64,000 nt of DNA from Collinsella ureilytica. GTDB lineage: Bacteria > Actinomycetota > Coriobacteriia > Coriobacteriales > Coriobacteriaceae. Below the pieces are notes generated by a model. The model saw only the letters and a list, made by a program, of their open reading frames with translations. It was not told where the DNA came from and searched no databases. The translations under genes and the position numbers were made by a program. The stretch lies in the NCBI RefSeq assembly GCF_019795105.1, contig NZ_JAIMFO010000004.1:124001-188000 (forward strand), read 5' to 3'. The stretch's first letter is position 1, and each line of letters opens with the position of its first letter. Positions 52,671 through 62,038 of this stretch are shown piece by piece.

Positions 52671-53564
52671 CTATTCCCCCTCAGCAACCGGGGCATACCA
52701 AACCCGATGATCTTCAAGGCGCATGACCGCAACCTGACCAAAGGGATAACCCGCAGCCGCCGAGGCATCAATATCTATACGATCTGCAATGCCGCCCGTA
52801 TCTTGGCAAGCACCTACCTCAATGATCTGAGCATGCTCCTGCACATCAAGGACAGAGCCTGCCATACACGAGGCAAAACCTGCAAGCAGCACCGTTGGTG
52901 TATGTCCAGCAACTACAACAGGCCCTCTGCCATGGGAATCAACAAGACCGGTCGGCTGACTCCAAAAATCCTCACGGATCCACAAAAGATCAAAGGGATC
53001 TTGGGCAGCCATCATCTCGTACAAAACGGAGTGAGTCAGCTCGGAGCTGCTCGAGGTCGAGACGCCAGCGTGTTTGAGATATGCCCGAGCGCGAGCAGCA
53101 TGAATGCCTGCATGCGCCAACACATATGTTCGCAAAGCCTCTCCAGGCTGGACTGAATGCTCACGACCCCAATGCCGTACCGGGCAGGAGAAGACATCGT
53201 TCACCTCAACAACTGCAAAGAGCGGCAGGTTTCCAACCCAATCAATAAGCTCAATAAGCTCTGTTCGATCTAAGCGATCGAGCGCCTGTGAGGTCGTCCA
53301 TCCCCCATTTGCTTCCCAGGTAAAACGAGCCTCAGCATCACCTGAAAACAGGGCGTCTAGCATCATCTGTTCATGATTACCCAAAAGCACCTGAGCCCCA
53401 GGCAAGTCTTTGGCAAATGAGAGAGCAGCCACTGGATCTGGCCCTCGGTCAATTAAATCGCCCATGATAATAATGCGATCGTGATCTCCCGGCCCTGCGA
53501 GTGCCAACGCGGCGTCAAGAGCACGCAGATGCCCATGGGCATCTGAAGTAACATATGTTGCCAT
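52671..53564 (-). CDS. Calcineurin-like metallophosphatase (PPP type)
   Basis: 297 residues. Metal-site motifs in order: TSDAHGHLRAL, MGDLIDRGPDPV, LLGNHEQMML, LAHAGIH and VAGHTPT, matching PrpA/ApaH-like PPP phosphatases. Possible substrates are phosphoproteins or dinucleoside polyphosphates. The ATG at 53564 has AAAGGGGG upstream. It is divergent from proC, with a direct-repeat element between them. Confidence 0.88.
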   Translation of the reverse strand: MATYVTSDAHGHLRALDAALALAGPGDHDRIIIMGDLIDRGPDPVAALSFAKDLPGAQVLLGNHEQMMLDALFSGDAEARFTWEANGGWTTSQALDRLDRTELIELIDWVGNLPLFAVVEVNDVFSCPVRHWGREHSVQPGEALRTYVLAHAGIHAARARAYLKHAGVSTSSSSELTHSVLYEMMAAQDPFDLLWIREDFWSQPTGLVDSHGRGPVVVAGHTPTVLLAGFASCMAGSVLDVQEHAQIIEVGACQDTGGIADRIDIDASAAAGYPFGQVAVMRLEDHRVWYAPVAEGE

Positions 53565-53590
53565 GAGCCCCCTTTCCGCAGCCGGCAAAG

Positions 53591-53616
53591 GTTCAAGTTT
53601 CACTTCAAGTTTAACC
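53591..53616. promoter_or_regulatory. Direct repeat TTCAAGTTT x2 between prpA-like gene and proC
   Basis: TTCAAGTTTCAC and TTCAAGTTTAAC are adjacent 12-base units (53592-53615) in the divergent intergenic region. The core TTCAAGTT also occurs in the dyads at 279-400. A shared regulator is possible. Confidence 0.35.
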
Positions 53617-53719
53617 CTATGATCCCCCGGATGCATGTCCTGAGCCATAAGAGCATGAAGGGCACACGCTCTATGGCGTACAATGGCACAACGCTCACAC
53701 AACACGAGAGGGATTGCAT

Positions 53720-54523
53720 ATGAAAAAGAAGATCTCGCTTATTGGCTGTGGAAATATGGGTTCTGCAATGATTCGAGGGATTGTACGAGCCGGTATCACC
53801 GACCCCTCACTCATTATGCTCTCTGATGCCTCTCTGGTCTCTGCAGAGCGCTTAGCCAGCGAACTGGGTGGGCACGGCACAGCAGACAATACGCTGGCCG
53901 TACGCGATGCCGACATTATTATCTTAGCCGTAAAGCCGCAGGTCTTGGATCAGGTGGTAGCACCTCTGGCCTCTGCTATCCCCGATCATGCGCTGGTGAT
54001 CTCTGTGGCAGCTGGTATCTCACTTGCCCATCTGGAAAATCTGTTAGGAAGCCATCACAAAATCGTGCGCGTTATGCCGAATCTTCCCGCCATGGTAGGG
54101 GCGGGCATGAGCGCATATTCTCCGAATCCCCAAGTGAATTCGGATGAACTTGAGGTGACAAAAACCTTGCTTCAAAGCTTTGGAGAAGCAGACATAGTAG
54201 ATGAAAGTTTGATGGATGCTGTTGCAGCAGTATCGGGATCAGGCCCTGCCTATCTCTGTCTATTCATCGAAGCACTGGCAGATGCTGCTGTGCGCGAAGG
54301 CATGAGCCGCAAGATGGCCTATGCCTTTACTGAACAGATGGTCTTGGGAACCGCAGCCTATCTTCGCCAAACAAAAACACATCCAGCAGAGCTCAAAGAC
54401 CTTGTATCCTCCCCTGCCGGAACCACCATTGCTGCTGTAGAGGCGCTTGAGGCTCATGGCATGCGCTCTGCCGTTATGGCTGCCGTACACGCCTGTGCCC
54501 AGCGGAGCCGCGAGCTTGGCTAA
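53720..54523 (+). CDS. proC: Pyrroline-5-carboxylate reductase
   Basis: Last step of proline synthesis. 267 residues. The NAD(P) loop is IGCGNMGSAMIRG. The family C-terminal signature runs through GSGPAYLCLFIEAL and DLVSSPAGTTIAAVEALE. Start at 53720, with GAGAGGG seven bases upstream. Stand-alone gene. A CAGACAG/CTGTCTG inverted repeat about 100 bases after its stop may end transcription. Confidence 0.94.
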   Translation: MKKKISLIGCGNMGSAMIRGIVRAGITDPSLIMLSDASLVSAERLASELGGHGTADNTLAVRDADIIILAVKPQVLDQVVAPLASAIPDHALVISVAAGISLAHLENLLGSHHKIVRVMPNLPAMVGAGMSAYSPNPQVNSDELEVTKTLLQSFGEADIVDESLMDAVAAVSGSGPAYLCLFIEALADAAVREGMSRKMAYAFTEQMVLGTAAYLRQTKTHPAELKDLVSSPAGTTIAAVEALEAHGMRSAVMAAVHACAQRSRELG

Positions 54524-54760
54524 AACGAAAAAAGCGAGAGTAGCGAGTGCGTGGCGAGGCCATTGCCCAGCCCCATACCATTGCCCAGCCAACTCTCAGT
54601 TCATACCAATCAGCAAAACGAGCTACCAGACAGCGCGCACGCTCCACACTGTCTGATAGCAGTTCTCACTCACCGATCGCCCCTGAACACGTGGCCGAGC
54701 GAATAACCCTCACTGGTATGGGGAGCAAAAGACTCCGACGATTATTTCCAAACGAATAGA

Positions 54761-55924
54761 CTACCGAATAACCCGCACGCGATAAATCGCCGGAATCTTT
54801 TTGAGCGCCTCAATCGTCCAATCATCCAAATGCTCATCGGTGTCAAACATGGTATATGCATTGCCGCCAGCACTCTCGTTGACCATGCGCTGAACGTTTG
54901 CATTGTCTCCTGCAAGCACAGCGGTAATCTGTCCGATCATATTGGGCACATTTGCATGCAGACAGGCAACCCTGCTTGCTGCTCGAGCACGCCCCATGGA
55001 ACACGCCGGATAGTTAACCGAGTGAGCAATATTGCCGTTCTCGAGGTAGTCTTTCAGCTCAGAGATTGCCATATCGGCACAGTTTGCCTCTGCCTCAGCG
55101 GTTCCTGCACCAGAATGCGTTGTAATAAAGGTACGAGGCATACGTGTGGTCTTCGGCGTAGCAAAGTCGCTCGCAAATCGTCCGAGCCTGCCCGACCGCA
55201 AAGCGGCATCAACCGCATCCTCATCAACAATAGTCTCTCGCGCATAATTGACCAGCACGGCACCGGGTGCCAACAGCTCAAGCTGTTCAGTTGAGATCAT
55301 GCCAATCGTATCTGCCTTGGATGGCACATGCAGGGTGAGATAGTCGCAATCGCGGCAGAGATCCTCAAGCGTTCCCACACGCTGCACTTCATGCGAGAGT
55401 GCCCACGCATGCTCAATAGAAATAAAGGGGTCGTAACCATGGACATCCATACCAAGATCCACGCAGGCATTCGCAACCTTAGAACCCACGTTTCCAAGAC
55501 CAACGACGCCCACGCGCTTGCCCGCAAGTTCACGACCTACAAAGGCCTTCTTCGCAGCTTCTGCCTTCGTGAGAATGTCGGGGTCATCTGCGTTCTCACG
55601 CACCCAATTCATGGACTGCACAACGCCTCGGCTTGAAAGAATCATCATGGCAATAACAAGCTCTTTTACCGCATTGGCATTTGCGCCAGGAGCATTAAAA
55701 ACCACCACACCACGACGAGCATAGTCTTCAATGGGAATATTGTTCACCCCAGCACCACAACGCGCAATCGCACGAATGGAAGCTGGCAGGTCATAACCAT
55801 GAAGATCGGTGGAGCGCATGAGGATGGCGTCAGCCTCAGCAGCGTCATCTACGAAGCTATAGCCATCTCCGAACTCAATTTTTCCGTCTTTTGTAATATC
55901 GTCAATCGTTTTGATATAACGCAT
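54761..55924 (-). CDS. serA: D-3-phosphoglycerate dehydrogenase
   Basis: First enzyme of serine synthesis. 387 residues. NAD motif VGVVGLGNVGSKVA, then RET in VNYARETIVDE, and the active-site His in TTHSGAGTAEAE. It carries a short C-terminal ACT domain (HANVPNMIGQITAVLAGDN), so serine feedback is likely. SD AAAGGGA eight bases before the ATG at 55924. Last gene of the leftward serine group. Confidence 0.93.
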   Translation of the reverse strand: MRYIKTIDDITKDGKIEFGDGYSFVDDAAEADAILMRSTDLHGYDLPASIRAIARCGAGVNNIPIEDYARRGVVVFNAPGANANAVKELVIAMMILSSRGVVQSMNWVRENADDPDILTKAEAAKKAFVGRELAGKRVGVVGLGNVGSKVANACVDLGMDVHGYDPFISIEHAWALSHEVQRVGTLEDLCRDCDYLTLHVPSKADTIGMISTEQLELLAPGAVLVNYARETIVDEDAVDAALRSGRLGRFASDFATPKTTRMPRTFITTHSGAGTAEAEANCADMAISELKDYLENGNIAHSVNYPACSMGRARAASRVACLHANVPNMIGQITAVLAGDNANVQRMVNESAGGNAYTMFDTDEHLDDWTIEALKKIPAIYRVRVIR

Positions 55925-56035
55925 GGCGCGATCCCTTTCGAGTAATGCAATCTGCCCAATACACGGGGCAGCCAATTTTTCATGTACAACCTGGAGGCGC
56001 GACGAACACCGAAAGCTTACGTATCGAGCTCGCCG

Positions 56036-57166
56036 CTACCGGGATCGACTTGGCTTTGATGAGTGGCTCTGCAGAGATTCAAACTCACGTATAAACGATA
56101 CGAGCTCTTCAACCGCTTCAAGCGATACGGCGTTATACAGGCTCGCACGCATACCGCCAAGCATGCGATGGCCTCGCAAGCCAGTAAGACCACGCTTTGC
56201 TGCTGCAGAAATAAACTCGGCATCGAGCTTTGGGTCTCCCGTTGTAAAAATGGCATTCATGCGTGAGCGAGAGGTTGGCTCAACAGGACACGTAAACAGA
56301 TGAGACTGATCAAGCGCTGTATACAAAAGCTCTGCTTTTTTGCGATTGCGCTTACCCATCTCATCCAGACCACCTTGGCGCTCGATCCATGAAAAGACCT
56401 TGCCTGCAAGATAGATCCCAAACGTATTGGGCGTGTTATACATCGATCCATGCTCGGCTTGGAGTCGATAATCCAAATAGGTAGGACAAAGCGCGGCTTG
56501 AGCAGGGCCTTGCTGGATAAGATCTTCTCGAACAATCACCACTGTCACACCTGCAGGGCCAGCATTTTTTTGAGCACCAGCATACATGAGGCCATAGCGA
56601 GCAATATCAAACGGAGCTGAAAGGAAACAGCTCGATACATCGGCGACCAGCGGAGCCTCTCCCGTATCAGGCAGCTCAGCGAAGGCTGTCCCGTAGATCG
56701 TATTGTTCTCACAGATATGAACATAATCGAGGTCGGTAAAATCCACGCCAGCTTCACTCAGAGCGGCTTGGTTGAGCTGCGGAATAGATAAGAACCCATC
56801 TGCCTCTCCAGATGCAAGTACATCTACCTCACCATAGCGCTGTGCCTCAAGATAAGCCTTTTTTGAAAAGTTGCCGGTGAGTATATAGCCTGCACGGCAA
56901 CGCAAAAGATTGAGCGGAATCGCAGAAAACTGCAGCGTTGCACCGCCCTGTAAAAACAAGATTCGATAGGTATTGGGAATCTGGGCGATACGCCGTAAGC
57001 TCGCTTCAGCATCAGCAAAGATTGCGCGGAAGTCTGCTCCTCGGTGGCTCATCTCAAGCACCGACATGCCGGCACCTGGATACTCGAGGATCTCCGACTG
57101 AACTTGCTTGAGCACGTCTTCAGGCAGAGCCGAAGGGCCTGCTGAAAAATTGCGCACACGAGCCAC
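56036..57166 (-). CDS. serC: Phosphoserine aminotransferase
   Basis: Transaminates 3-phosphohydroxypyruvate to phosphoserine with PLP. 376 residues. NFSAGPSALPEDVL at the N-terminus, the Schiff-base lysine in YAGAQKNAGPAGVTVV, and MLGGMRASLYNA near the C-terminus. It lies 111 bases upstream of serA on the same strand. Confidence 0.95.
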   Translation of the reverse strand: MARVRNFSAGPSALPEDVLKQVQSEILEYPGAGMSVLEMSHRGADFRAIFADAEASLRRIAQIPNTYRILFLQGGATLQFSAIPLNLLRCRAGYILTGNFSKKAYLEAQRYGEVDVLASGEADGFLSIPQLNQAALSEAGVDFTDLDYVHICENNTIYGTAFAELPDTGEAPLVADVSSCFLSAPFDIARYGLMYAGAQKNAGPAGVTVVIVREDLIQQGPAQAALCPTYLDYRLQAEHGSMYNTPNTFGIYLAGKVFSWIERQGGLDEMGKRNRKKAELLYTALDQSHLFTCPVEPTSRSRMNAIFTTGDPKLDAEFISAAAKRGLTGLRGHRMLGGMRASLYNAVSLEAVEELVSFIREFESLQSHSSKPSRSR

Positions 57167-57351
57167 GGAAACACCTCCACCTCAAACGTTCAATGTTTTC
57201 GGCACTTTATCACACTAGTGTGGGCTCAGGAGGAATCGCTCCTTGGTGTGCCAAGGATTCACGCATTCGAAACCTTGTTGCAAACACGGACTCATCCGGT
57301 ACTTGCCACGTGACAAGCGCATGAGCAGCAGATTTTGTTAGTTACAAACAC

Positions 57352-57942
57352 CTACTCGCCCAATACCCGGCGCATATCTTCTTGCTCAAAGATCTCCTCA
57401 AGCACAAAGCCAGTTCCATCAAAGCCATAGCGCACCATCGAGCAGTTCCCTGGCACATCGGTATAGCGCCTATCAGCCGCATCGCGCCAGCGCTTCATGA
57501 AAGAAAAACCTGCCGAGCCATGACTCACCACGAATACCTGCTTATGGCCAGGACGGTTCATAATATTGGTGAGTGTTTCATTAATGCGATCAGAGAACTC
57601 GCGCTCCCCTTCTCCACCAAACTGAACAAAATAATCTCCCCAAGGCTGTGGCGGCATCAGTGCCGCACGCTCACCTTCATACTCTCCAAATGACCACTCA
57701 CACAAACCAGCCTCACGCTCAAACGGCATGGAGGTAATGAGCTCAAGGGTTTGATGCGTGCATGCAAGCGTGCTTGCATACGCATGGTCAAAAGTCAGGT
57801 TTTGATGAGCAATAAAGCGCCCCACACGACGCGCCTGCTCAATTCCTTCAGCAGTGAGTGGAGAATCAATCAGTCCTTGGATGATCTTACGCTCATTGAA
57901 AAGCGTCTGCCCGTGCCTCACGACATACAGCGTGCCTGCCAT
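57352..57942 (-). CDS. Histidine phosphatase family protein, possible phosphoserine phosphatase
   Basis: 196 residues of the phosphoglycerate-mutase superfamily. The phosphohistidine motif VVRHGQTLFNERK is followed by EWSFGEYEGE and the second His in FVSHGSAGFSF. It is too short for a glycolytic mutase. Being upstream of serC and serA on the same strand, it could supply the missing phosphoserine phosphatase, as shown for metal-independent PspA enzymes of this family. The assignment rests on context. Confidence 0.75.
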   Translation of the reverse strand: MAGTLYVVRHGQTLFNERKIIQGLIDSPLTAEGIEQARRVGRFIAHQNLTFDHAYASTLACTHQTLELITSMPFEREAGLCEWSFGEYEGERAALMPPQPWGDYFVQFGGEGEREFSDRINETLTNIMNRPGHKQVFVVSHGSAGFSFMKRWRDAADRRYTDVPGNCSMVRYGFDGTGFVLEEIFEQEDMRRVLGE

Positions 57943-58175
57943 AGCTTGCCCCTTTCAGCTCGAATGCTGCAGAATTGATGGTACCACGCGCCTTATTGCA
58001 ACAAAGGTTATGGAAGCTTCATCTTACTCAAGCCTCCGAGCAGCGCAGATCCGTGCGCTCAGCTATCGTAATTACCAGTAACGAAATCACGCTTCTGAGC
58101 GCGGCCTACCCATAACAACACCTCGGTGTACAGGATGGACGCACTGCCGGACGTGCCAAGATTGAGAGGAACCCT

Positions 58176-59147
58176 ATGAATGTCAATCAGGCGCTCGAAT
58201 ATGCCAACGCCTTTTATATCCCCGAGTTTATTTTTGCTGGAGGCTATGAGTCTATCGAAGCTGAGCGTATCAAGGGCGAAGAGGCTCTCAAGGCCTTGCT
58301 CGACGAATGGCGCTCAACAGACAAGCCTTCGTTTTCTTTTGATATTGTGCGCGAACTTGCAGACCGCAATCGTGGTCTATGTGACGCCATTGGCGAAGCG
58401 CGCCTGCGCAATATCCCAAGCTCTGCACTCGCTCGAAGCCTCTCGGATGCTGATATTTGCGCTGGCATTGGCGCGATGCAAGGCCGCAGTGCCGCAGCTG
58501 TTGCGCGCGAGGTTCGCGGAGATCGCGATGCGTATGCTGTTGCCTATGTACGCAAGCCCATTAAGGGCAATGTCTTAGGCATTGATATTGAAACCACCGG
58601 AACCGCACCGGAGCGGGGATATATCTTAAATGTCGGTTGGGAGACCATGGAGCTTGCGAGCGATTCAGTCCCTCAAGGTGCAGAGGCTGTTTTCTGTGGC
58701 CTTCCAGAAGACCCATATCGCGAGTCTGGCGTGCCCTTGCAGCGCATTCATGGGATCTCCTGGGATATGGTTGAGGGCAAAACTCAGTTCCGTGAAAACC
58801 AGGAATTGCAAGAGCGCCTGCTTTCGCTCATGCTCACCCATCCCATCATGGCGCATAATGCAGCTTTTGAGGATTCCTGGTTCATGCTGCATCTCAAGGG
58901 CTACGCCGAAGCTCGCCAGGCAGGCAAGATCACCATTATCGATTCGCGCGATATCTGCCGCCGGCTTGACGGAGAGGTCAATTCTTTGCCGCGCGAATCT
59001 GCACCCGCAGCGCTTGAGAACTGGGCAAGGCGTCGTGGCACGCTGAGTGGGGGCGAGTCTGAGCGTCACCTCGGCCTCGAGGATGCCGATCTCATGCTCC
59101 GCACCGTCCAAGCAGAAATGAATCGAAAAGGAATGTTTGCTCGGTAA
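58176..59147 (+). CDS. DEDDh-type 3'-5' exonuclease
   Basis: 323 residues. The exonuclease fold occupies about 130-315, with Exo I GIDIETTGT, Exo II AHNAAFEDSWF and Exo III HLGLEDADLML giving D-E-D-D-h. The N-terminal 125 residues are a charged helical domain without a recognised family. Homologues act in DNA proofreading or repair. RBS GAGAGGA. It stands alone between unrelated genes. Confidence 0.8.
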   Translation: MNVNQALEYANAFYIPEFIFAGGYESIEAERIKGEEALKALLDEWRSTDKPSFSFDIVRELADRNRGLCDAIGEARLRNIPSSALARSLSDADICAGIGAMQGRSAAAVAREVRGDRDAYAVAYVRKPIKGNVLGIDIETTGTAPERGYILNVGWETMELASDSVPQGAEAVFCGLPEDPYRESGVPLQRIHGISWDMVEGKTQFRENQELQERLLSLMLTHPIMAHNAAFEDSWFMLHLKGYAEARQAGKITIIDSRDICRRLDGEVNSLPRESAPAALENWARRRGTLSGGESERHLGLEDADLMLRTVQAEMNRKGMFAR

Positions 59148-59525
59148 TGTCTTGCAGCTACCTCTGTAACGCCTCGATCTGAGTGCATAGCCTCAGTGGT
59201 ACCTGGGTGCAGTAACGCCTGAGGACAGCCATTCGTACGGCGACAGACACCGGTACGGCTCATAGATCCATACCGGTAGGCTGCTCGCTCTCTCGGCGAG
59301 ACTTGGACGCATGCTCGTGCACCCAGAGGGACACTCACGCGCACCATACAGATCGTCTGCCTCAGCATCCGCAGCTGAGCTGTTCATGTGGTAAAAACCT
59401 TACTCAACCATATGGTACAGTGGGATAGAACAAGGTAAGCAATCTTTAAAAAACGTTCGCGCGGGTCTGGCAGCAAGCCAGGCCCGTTTGCTGCTGAGAT
59501 AGAGCGGTAGTAAGAAGGAGTATGC
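59148..59525. other. Intergenic region before the MFS gene
   Basis: Contains no supported gene. Short imperfect repeats (GTAACGCCT and CTGAGTGCA / CTGGGTGCA words at 59165-59225) resemble the other degenerate tracts. The right end holds an untranslated leader with a terminator-like hairpin. Confidence 0.4.
59462..59489 (+). terminator. Leader hairpin, possible attenuator
   Basis: CGGGTCTGGC pairs with GCCAGGCCCG (one G-U) around a five-base loop, then TTT, 38 bases before the MFS start codon. It may be a leader attenuator. The short T-run weakens the case. Confidence 0.5.
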
Positions 59526-60818
59526 ATGAGCCAGCAACAACCTACCAAAAGCAAATGGGCGATTCTTATTACCGTGCTCATTATGACCTTCATGGTTTGT
59601 CTTGACTCAAGCATCGTGACGGTTGCCTTGCCGGTTATGCAAAAGCGCCTAGGAGCAGGCGATGAAATACAGTGGGTATCTTCGGTCTATCTCATTGCCA
59701 CCTGCGTGGTACTTCTACCATTTGGACGACTGGGAGACCGATTTGGCAAGGTGTTTATCTTTCAAGCAGGTGTAGTTGGCTTCACGATCGGCTCACTGCT
59801 TTGCGGCATTGCCCAAACACTTCCTGTCCTCATTGCCGCACGAATCGTACAGGGCGTCGGATGCGCCCTTGCGATGGCAAACAATATGGGCATTATTACC
59901 GAGGCCTTCCCTGCTCATGAGCGTGGACGCGCCATGGGTCTGCTCTCCTCTTTCGTAGCACTTGGCATGATGGTGGGTCCTGTCTTGGGTGGCGTTATTG
60001 TGTCTCGCTGGCCATGGGAATGGATTTTTCTTATTAACGTGCCAGTCGGCATTGCAAGCTATTTTGTTGGTCGGGCTGTTTTACCCCGATCTGAACGACA
60101 AAAAGAACCTCTGGAGAAAACTAGCCTCCTAGATGCGATTCGTCTTTGTTTTGAGCGCGAGGCGTTTCGCTTAAACTTTGCCACCATGTTCATCGTATTC
60201 ATGGGAATCGGCGCATCTGAGCTGCTCTTACCCTTCTATTTCCAAGACGCCCACGGCTTTGGTCCAGATATGGCAGGGCTGCTCTTTTTGGCTCTACCAG
60301 TAGCAAATGCCCTTATAGGCCCGCTCTCAGGTGCCATATCTGACCGTATAGGCTGTGAAGTGCCTACCCTAGTTGGTCTAGTCGTGTATATCGTTGGCCT
60401 CCTTGCGGTAGGCACACTTGATGACAGCTCTTCAATTCCTACGATCTTGCTCCTCGTTGGGCTCATGTCCACGGGAACGGCAATCTTTCAGTCCCCCAAT
60501 AACGCCCTCTTTATGAACTCCGCTCCGCCTCGCGCTTTAGGCGTTGCAGGCAGTATGGGCGGCCTTGCTCGCTACCTTGGCCTTGCCATTGGTATTTGGG
60601 GCGGCTCTGAGCTGTTATATGGGCGCATGAGTGCCGAGATGGGCACTCCGGTAACCTCACTCATTCCAGGTCGCCCTGATATCTTCTTAGCAGGATTTAC
60701 CTTTGTCTTCCATGTGCTGGCGATCCTCATAAGCCTTGCATGCGTTCTCACTGCACTGCGCTGGTTTAGAAAGCGCCAAGAGCGAGCAGGGCGCAAACGC
60801 CAAGCAGAAGCCGCATAA
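59526..60818 (+). CDS. MFS drug/metabolite exporter, EmrB/QacA-like
   Basis: 430 residues with about 12 membrane helices. Opens MTFMVCLDSSIVTVALPVM, the conserved TM1 motif of the DHA2/EmrB group. Motif A is FGRLGDRFGKVFIF and the exporter motif C is LGMMVGPVLGGVIV. Proton-driven efflux of small lipophilic compounds is expected. DHA2 members usually have 14 helices and 470-500 residues, so this one is short. AAGGAG precedes the ATG. Confidence 0.88.
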   Translation: MSQQQPTKSKWAILITVLIMTFMVCLDSSIVTVALPVMQKRLGAGDEIQWVSSVYLIATCVVLLPFGRLGDRFGKVFIFQAGVVGFTIGSLLCGIAQTLPVLIAARIVQGVGCALAMANNMGIITEAFPAHERGRAMGLLSSFVALGMMVGPVLGGVIVSRWPWEWIFLINVPVGIASYFVGRAVLPRSERQKEPLEKTSLLDAIRLCFEREAFRLNFATMFIVFMGIGASELLLPFYFQDAHGFGPDMAGLLFLALPVANALIGPLSGAISDRIGCEVPTLVGLVVYIVGLLAVGTLDDSSSIPTILLLVGLMSTGTAIFQSPNNALFMNSAPPRALGVAGSMGGLARYLGLAIGIWGGSELLYGRMSAEMGTPVTSLIPGRPDIFLAGFTFVFHVLAILISLACVLTALRWFRKRQERAGRKRQAEAA

Positions 60819-60865
60819 TCCTTTACGCTAAGGAGAGCGCCGGGGCACTCACAGGAATATCTCGG

Positions 60866-60938
60866 CTATTACAGAGCCTCAAATGCATCTAGCTGTTTGC
60901 AGAAAAATCTTACCTATTACAGAGCCTCAAGTGCATCT
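60866..60938. repeat. Partial duplication of the murG 3' end
   Basis: The 25-base sequence that starts CTATTACAGAGCCTCAA occurs at 60866-60890 and 60914-60938 with one mismatch. The right copy encodes the last residues and stop of murG. The left lies just beyond it. Confidence 0.8.
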
Positions 60939-62038
60939 GCAAGCATGCTGGCAGCCTGATCTTGGCCAAGCGCCTGGGCTGCCTCTCGCATGTGCTCACG
61001 GCGCTTCGGGCTTGTTACAAGCGAGAGCAGTTCGGCCTTAAATGCCGGGTCGTCTATCTTTGCGTCGGTACACATCACCGCCGCCCCGGCATCTACTAAA
61101 TAGCGTGCATTGGTTGTTTGATGATCAGCCGTGGCATGAGGATAAGGAACCAAAACTGCAGGAACAGCCAAGGCGGCAATCTCTGCAATTGAGGAAGCCC
61201 CTGATCGTGACAGCACCAAATCCGCTGCAGCCAACATATCGCCCATGTCTTCAATATACGGACGGAGATCCCACCGAGCGCGCTCTTGAGGCGTGAGTGC
61301 CAAAGCTACCGCAGTTGCATCAAAGTCATCTGCCCCCGTTGAGTGAACGATCCGAAGATGCGGGAGCTCCAAAAGATCGGCCTTTAAAGAAACCATGCGC
61401 TCGTTGAGATGGCGAGCTCCTAAAGAACCACCGAAGACAACAAGCAGCGTTTCGTCTTTTCCAACTTGGAGCACACGCCTTCCACGGCTCCTGCTACCGG
61501 CAAGCACCGACGAGCGAACCGGATTTCCGATCAGACGAATTGAGGCTGGATCGCCACCCGCTCGCTTAAAAATTGAAGCCACACTCGGTTGAGCGATGGC
61601 AATCAGCGCTGCATGGCGAGCTGATTGCTTATTTGCAAGTCCTGGCACAGAGTTTTGCTCATGAATGGCAACAGGAATGCCCAATCGTCGTGCTGCGCGG
61701 ATGAGCGGCAGCTCAACATAGGCACCAAAACCAATGGCAACATCGGGGCAAAGCCTTCGGTCAGCTCGAAATGTTCGTAGCAAGCGGCGCTCTTCGGCCA
61801 CCATATGTGCTAAGGCAGATACCGCTGTCCAAGGACGAGCGCGATCAAAGCCGCGCACAGAAACCGGAACGAGCTCAAAGCCAGCCTCTGGCACAAGCCT
61901 GCCCTCAAGGCGGCGCGTCTCACCATAAAAACGAACCGTATGACCACGATCACGGAGTTCTTCTGCCAGCGCAAGTGCTGGATTCACATGCCCGGCAGTT
62001 CCGCCTGCTGCAATAGCAATGCTGCGCTTAGCTCTCAT
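60917..62038 (-). CDS. murG: UDP-GlcNAc:undecaprenyl-PP-MurNAc-pentapeptide GlcNAc transferase
   Basis: Makes lipid II from lipid I at the inner face of the membrane. 373 residues, two Rossmann domains. The N-terminal glycine loop is AAGGTAGHVNPALALAEEL. HEQNSVPGLAN and VFGGSLGARHLN follow, with the donor-site SRSGASSIAEIAALAVP. The start overlaps the end of ftsW by 11 bases. Part of the order murD-ftsW-murG typical of dcw clusters. Confidence 0.95.
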   Translation of the reverse strand: MRAKRSIAIAAGGTAGHVNPALALAEELRDRGHTVRFYGETRRLEGRLVPEAGFELVPVSVRGFDRARPWTAVSALAHMVAEERRLLRTFRADRRLCPDVAIGFGAYVELPLIRAARRLGIPVAIHEQNSVPGLANKQSARHAALIAIAQPSVASIFKRAGGDPASIRLIGNPVRSSVLAGSRSRGRRVLQVGKDETLLVVFGGSLGARHLNERMVSLKADLLELPHLRIVHSTGADDFDATAVALALTPQERARWDLRPYIEDMGDMLAAADLVLSRSGASSIAEIAALAVPAVLVPYPHATADHQTTNARYLVDAGAAVMCTDAKIDDPAFKAELLSLVTSPKRREHMREAAQALGQDQAASMLADALEAL

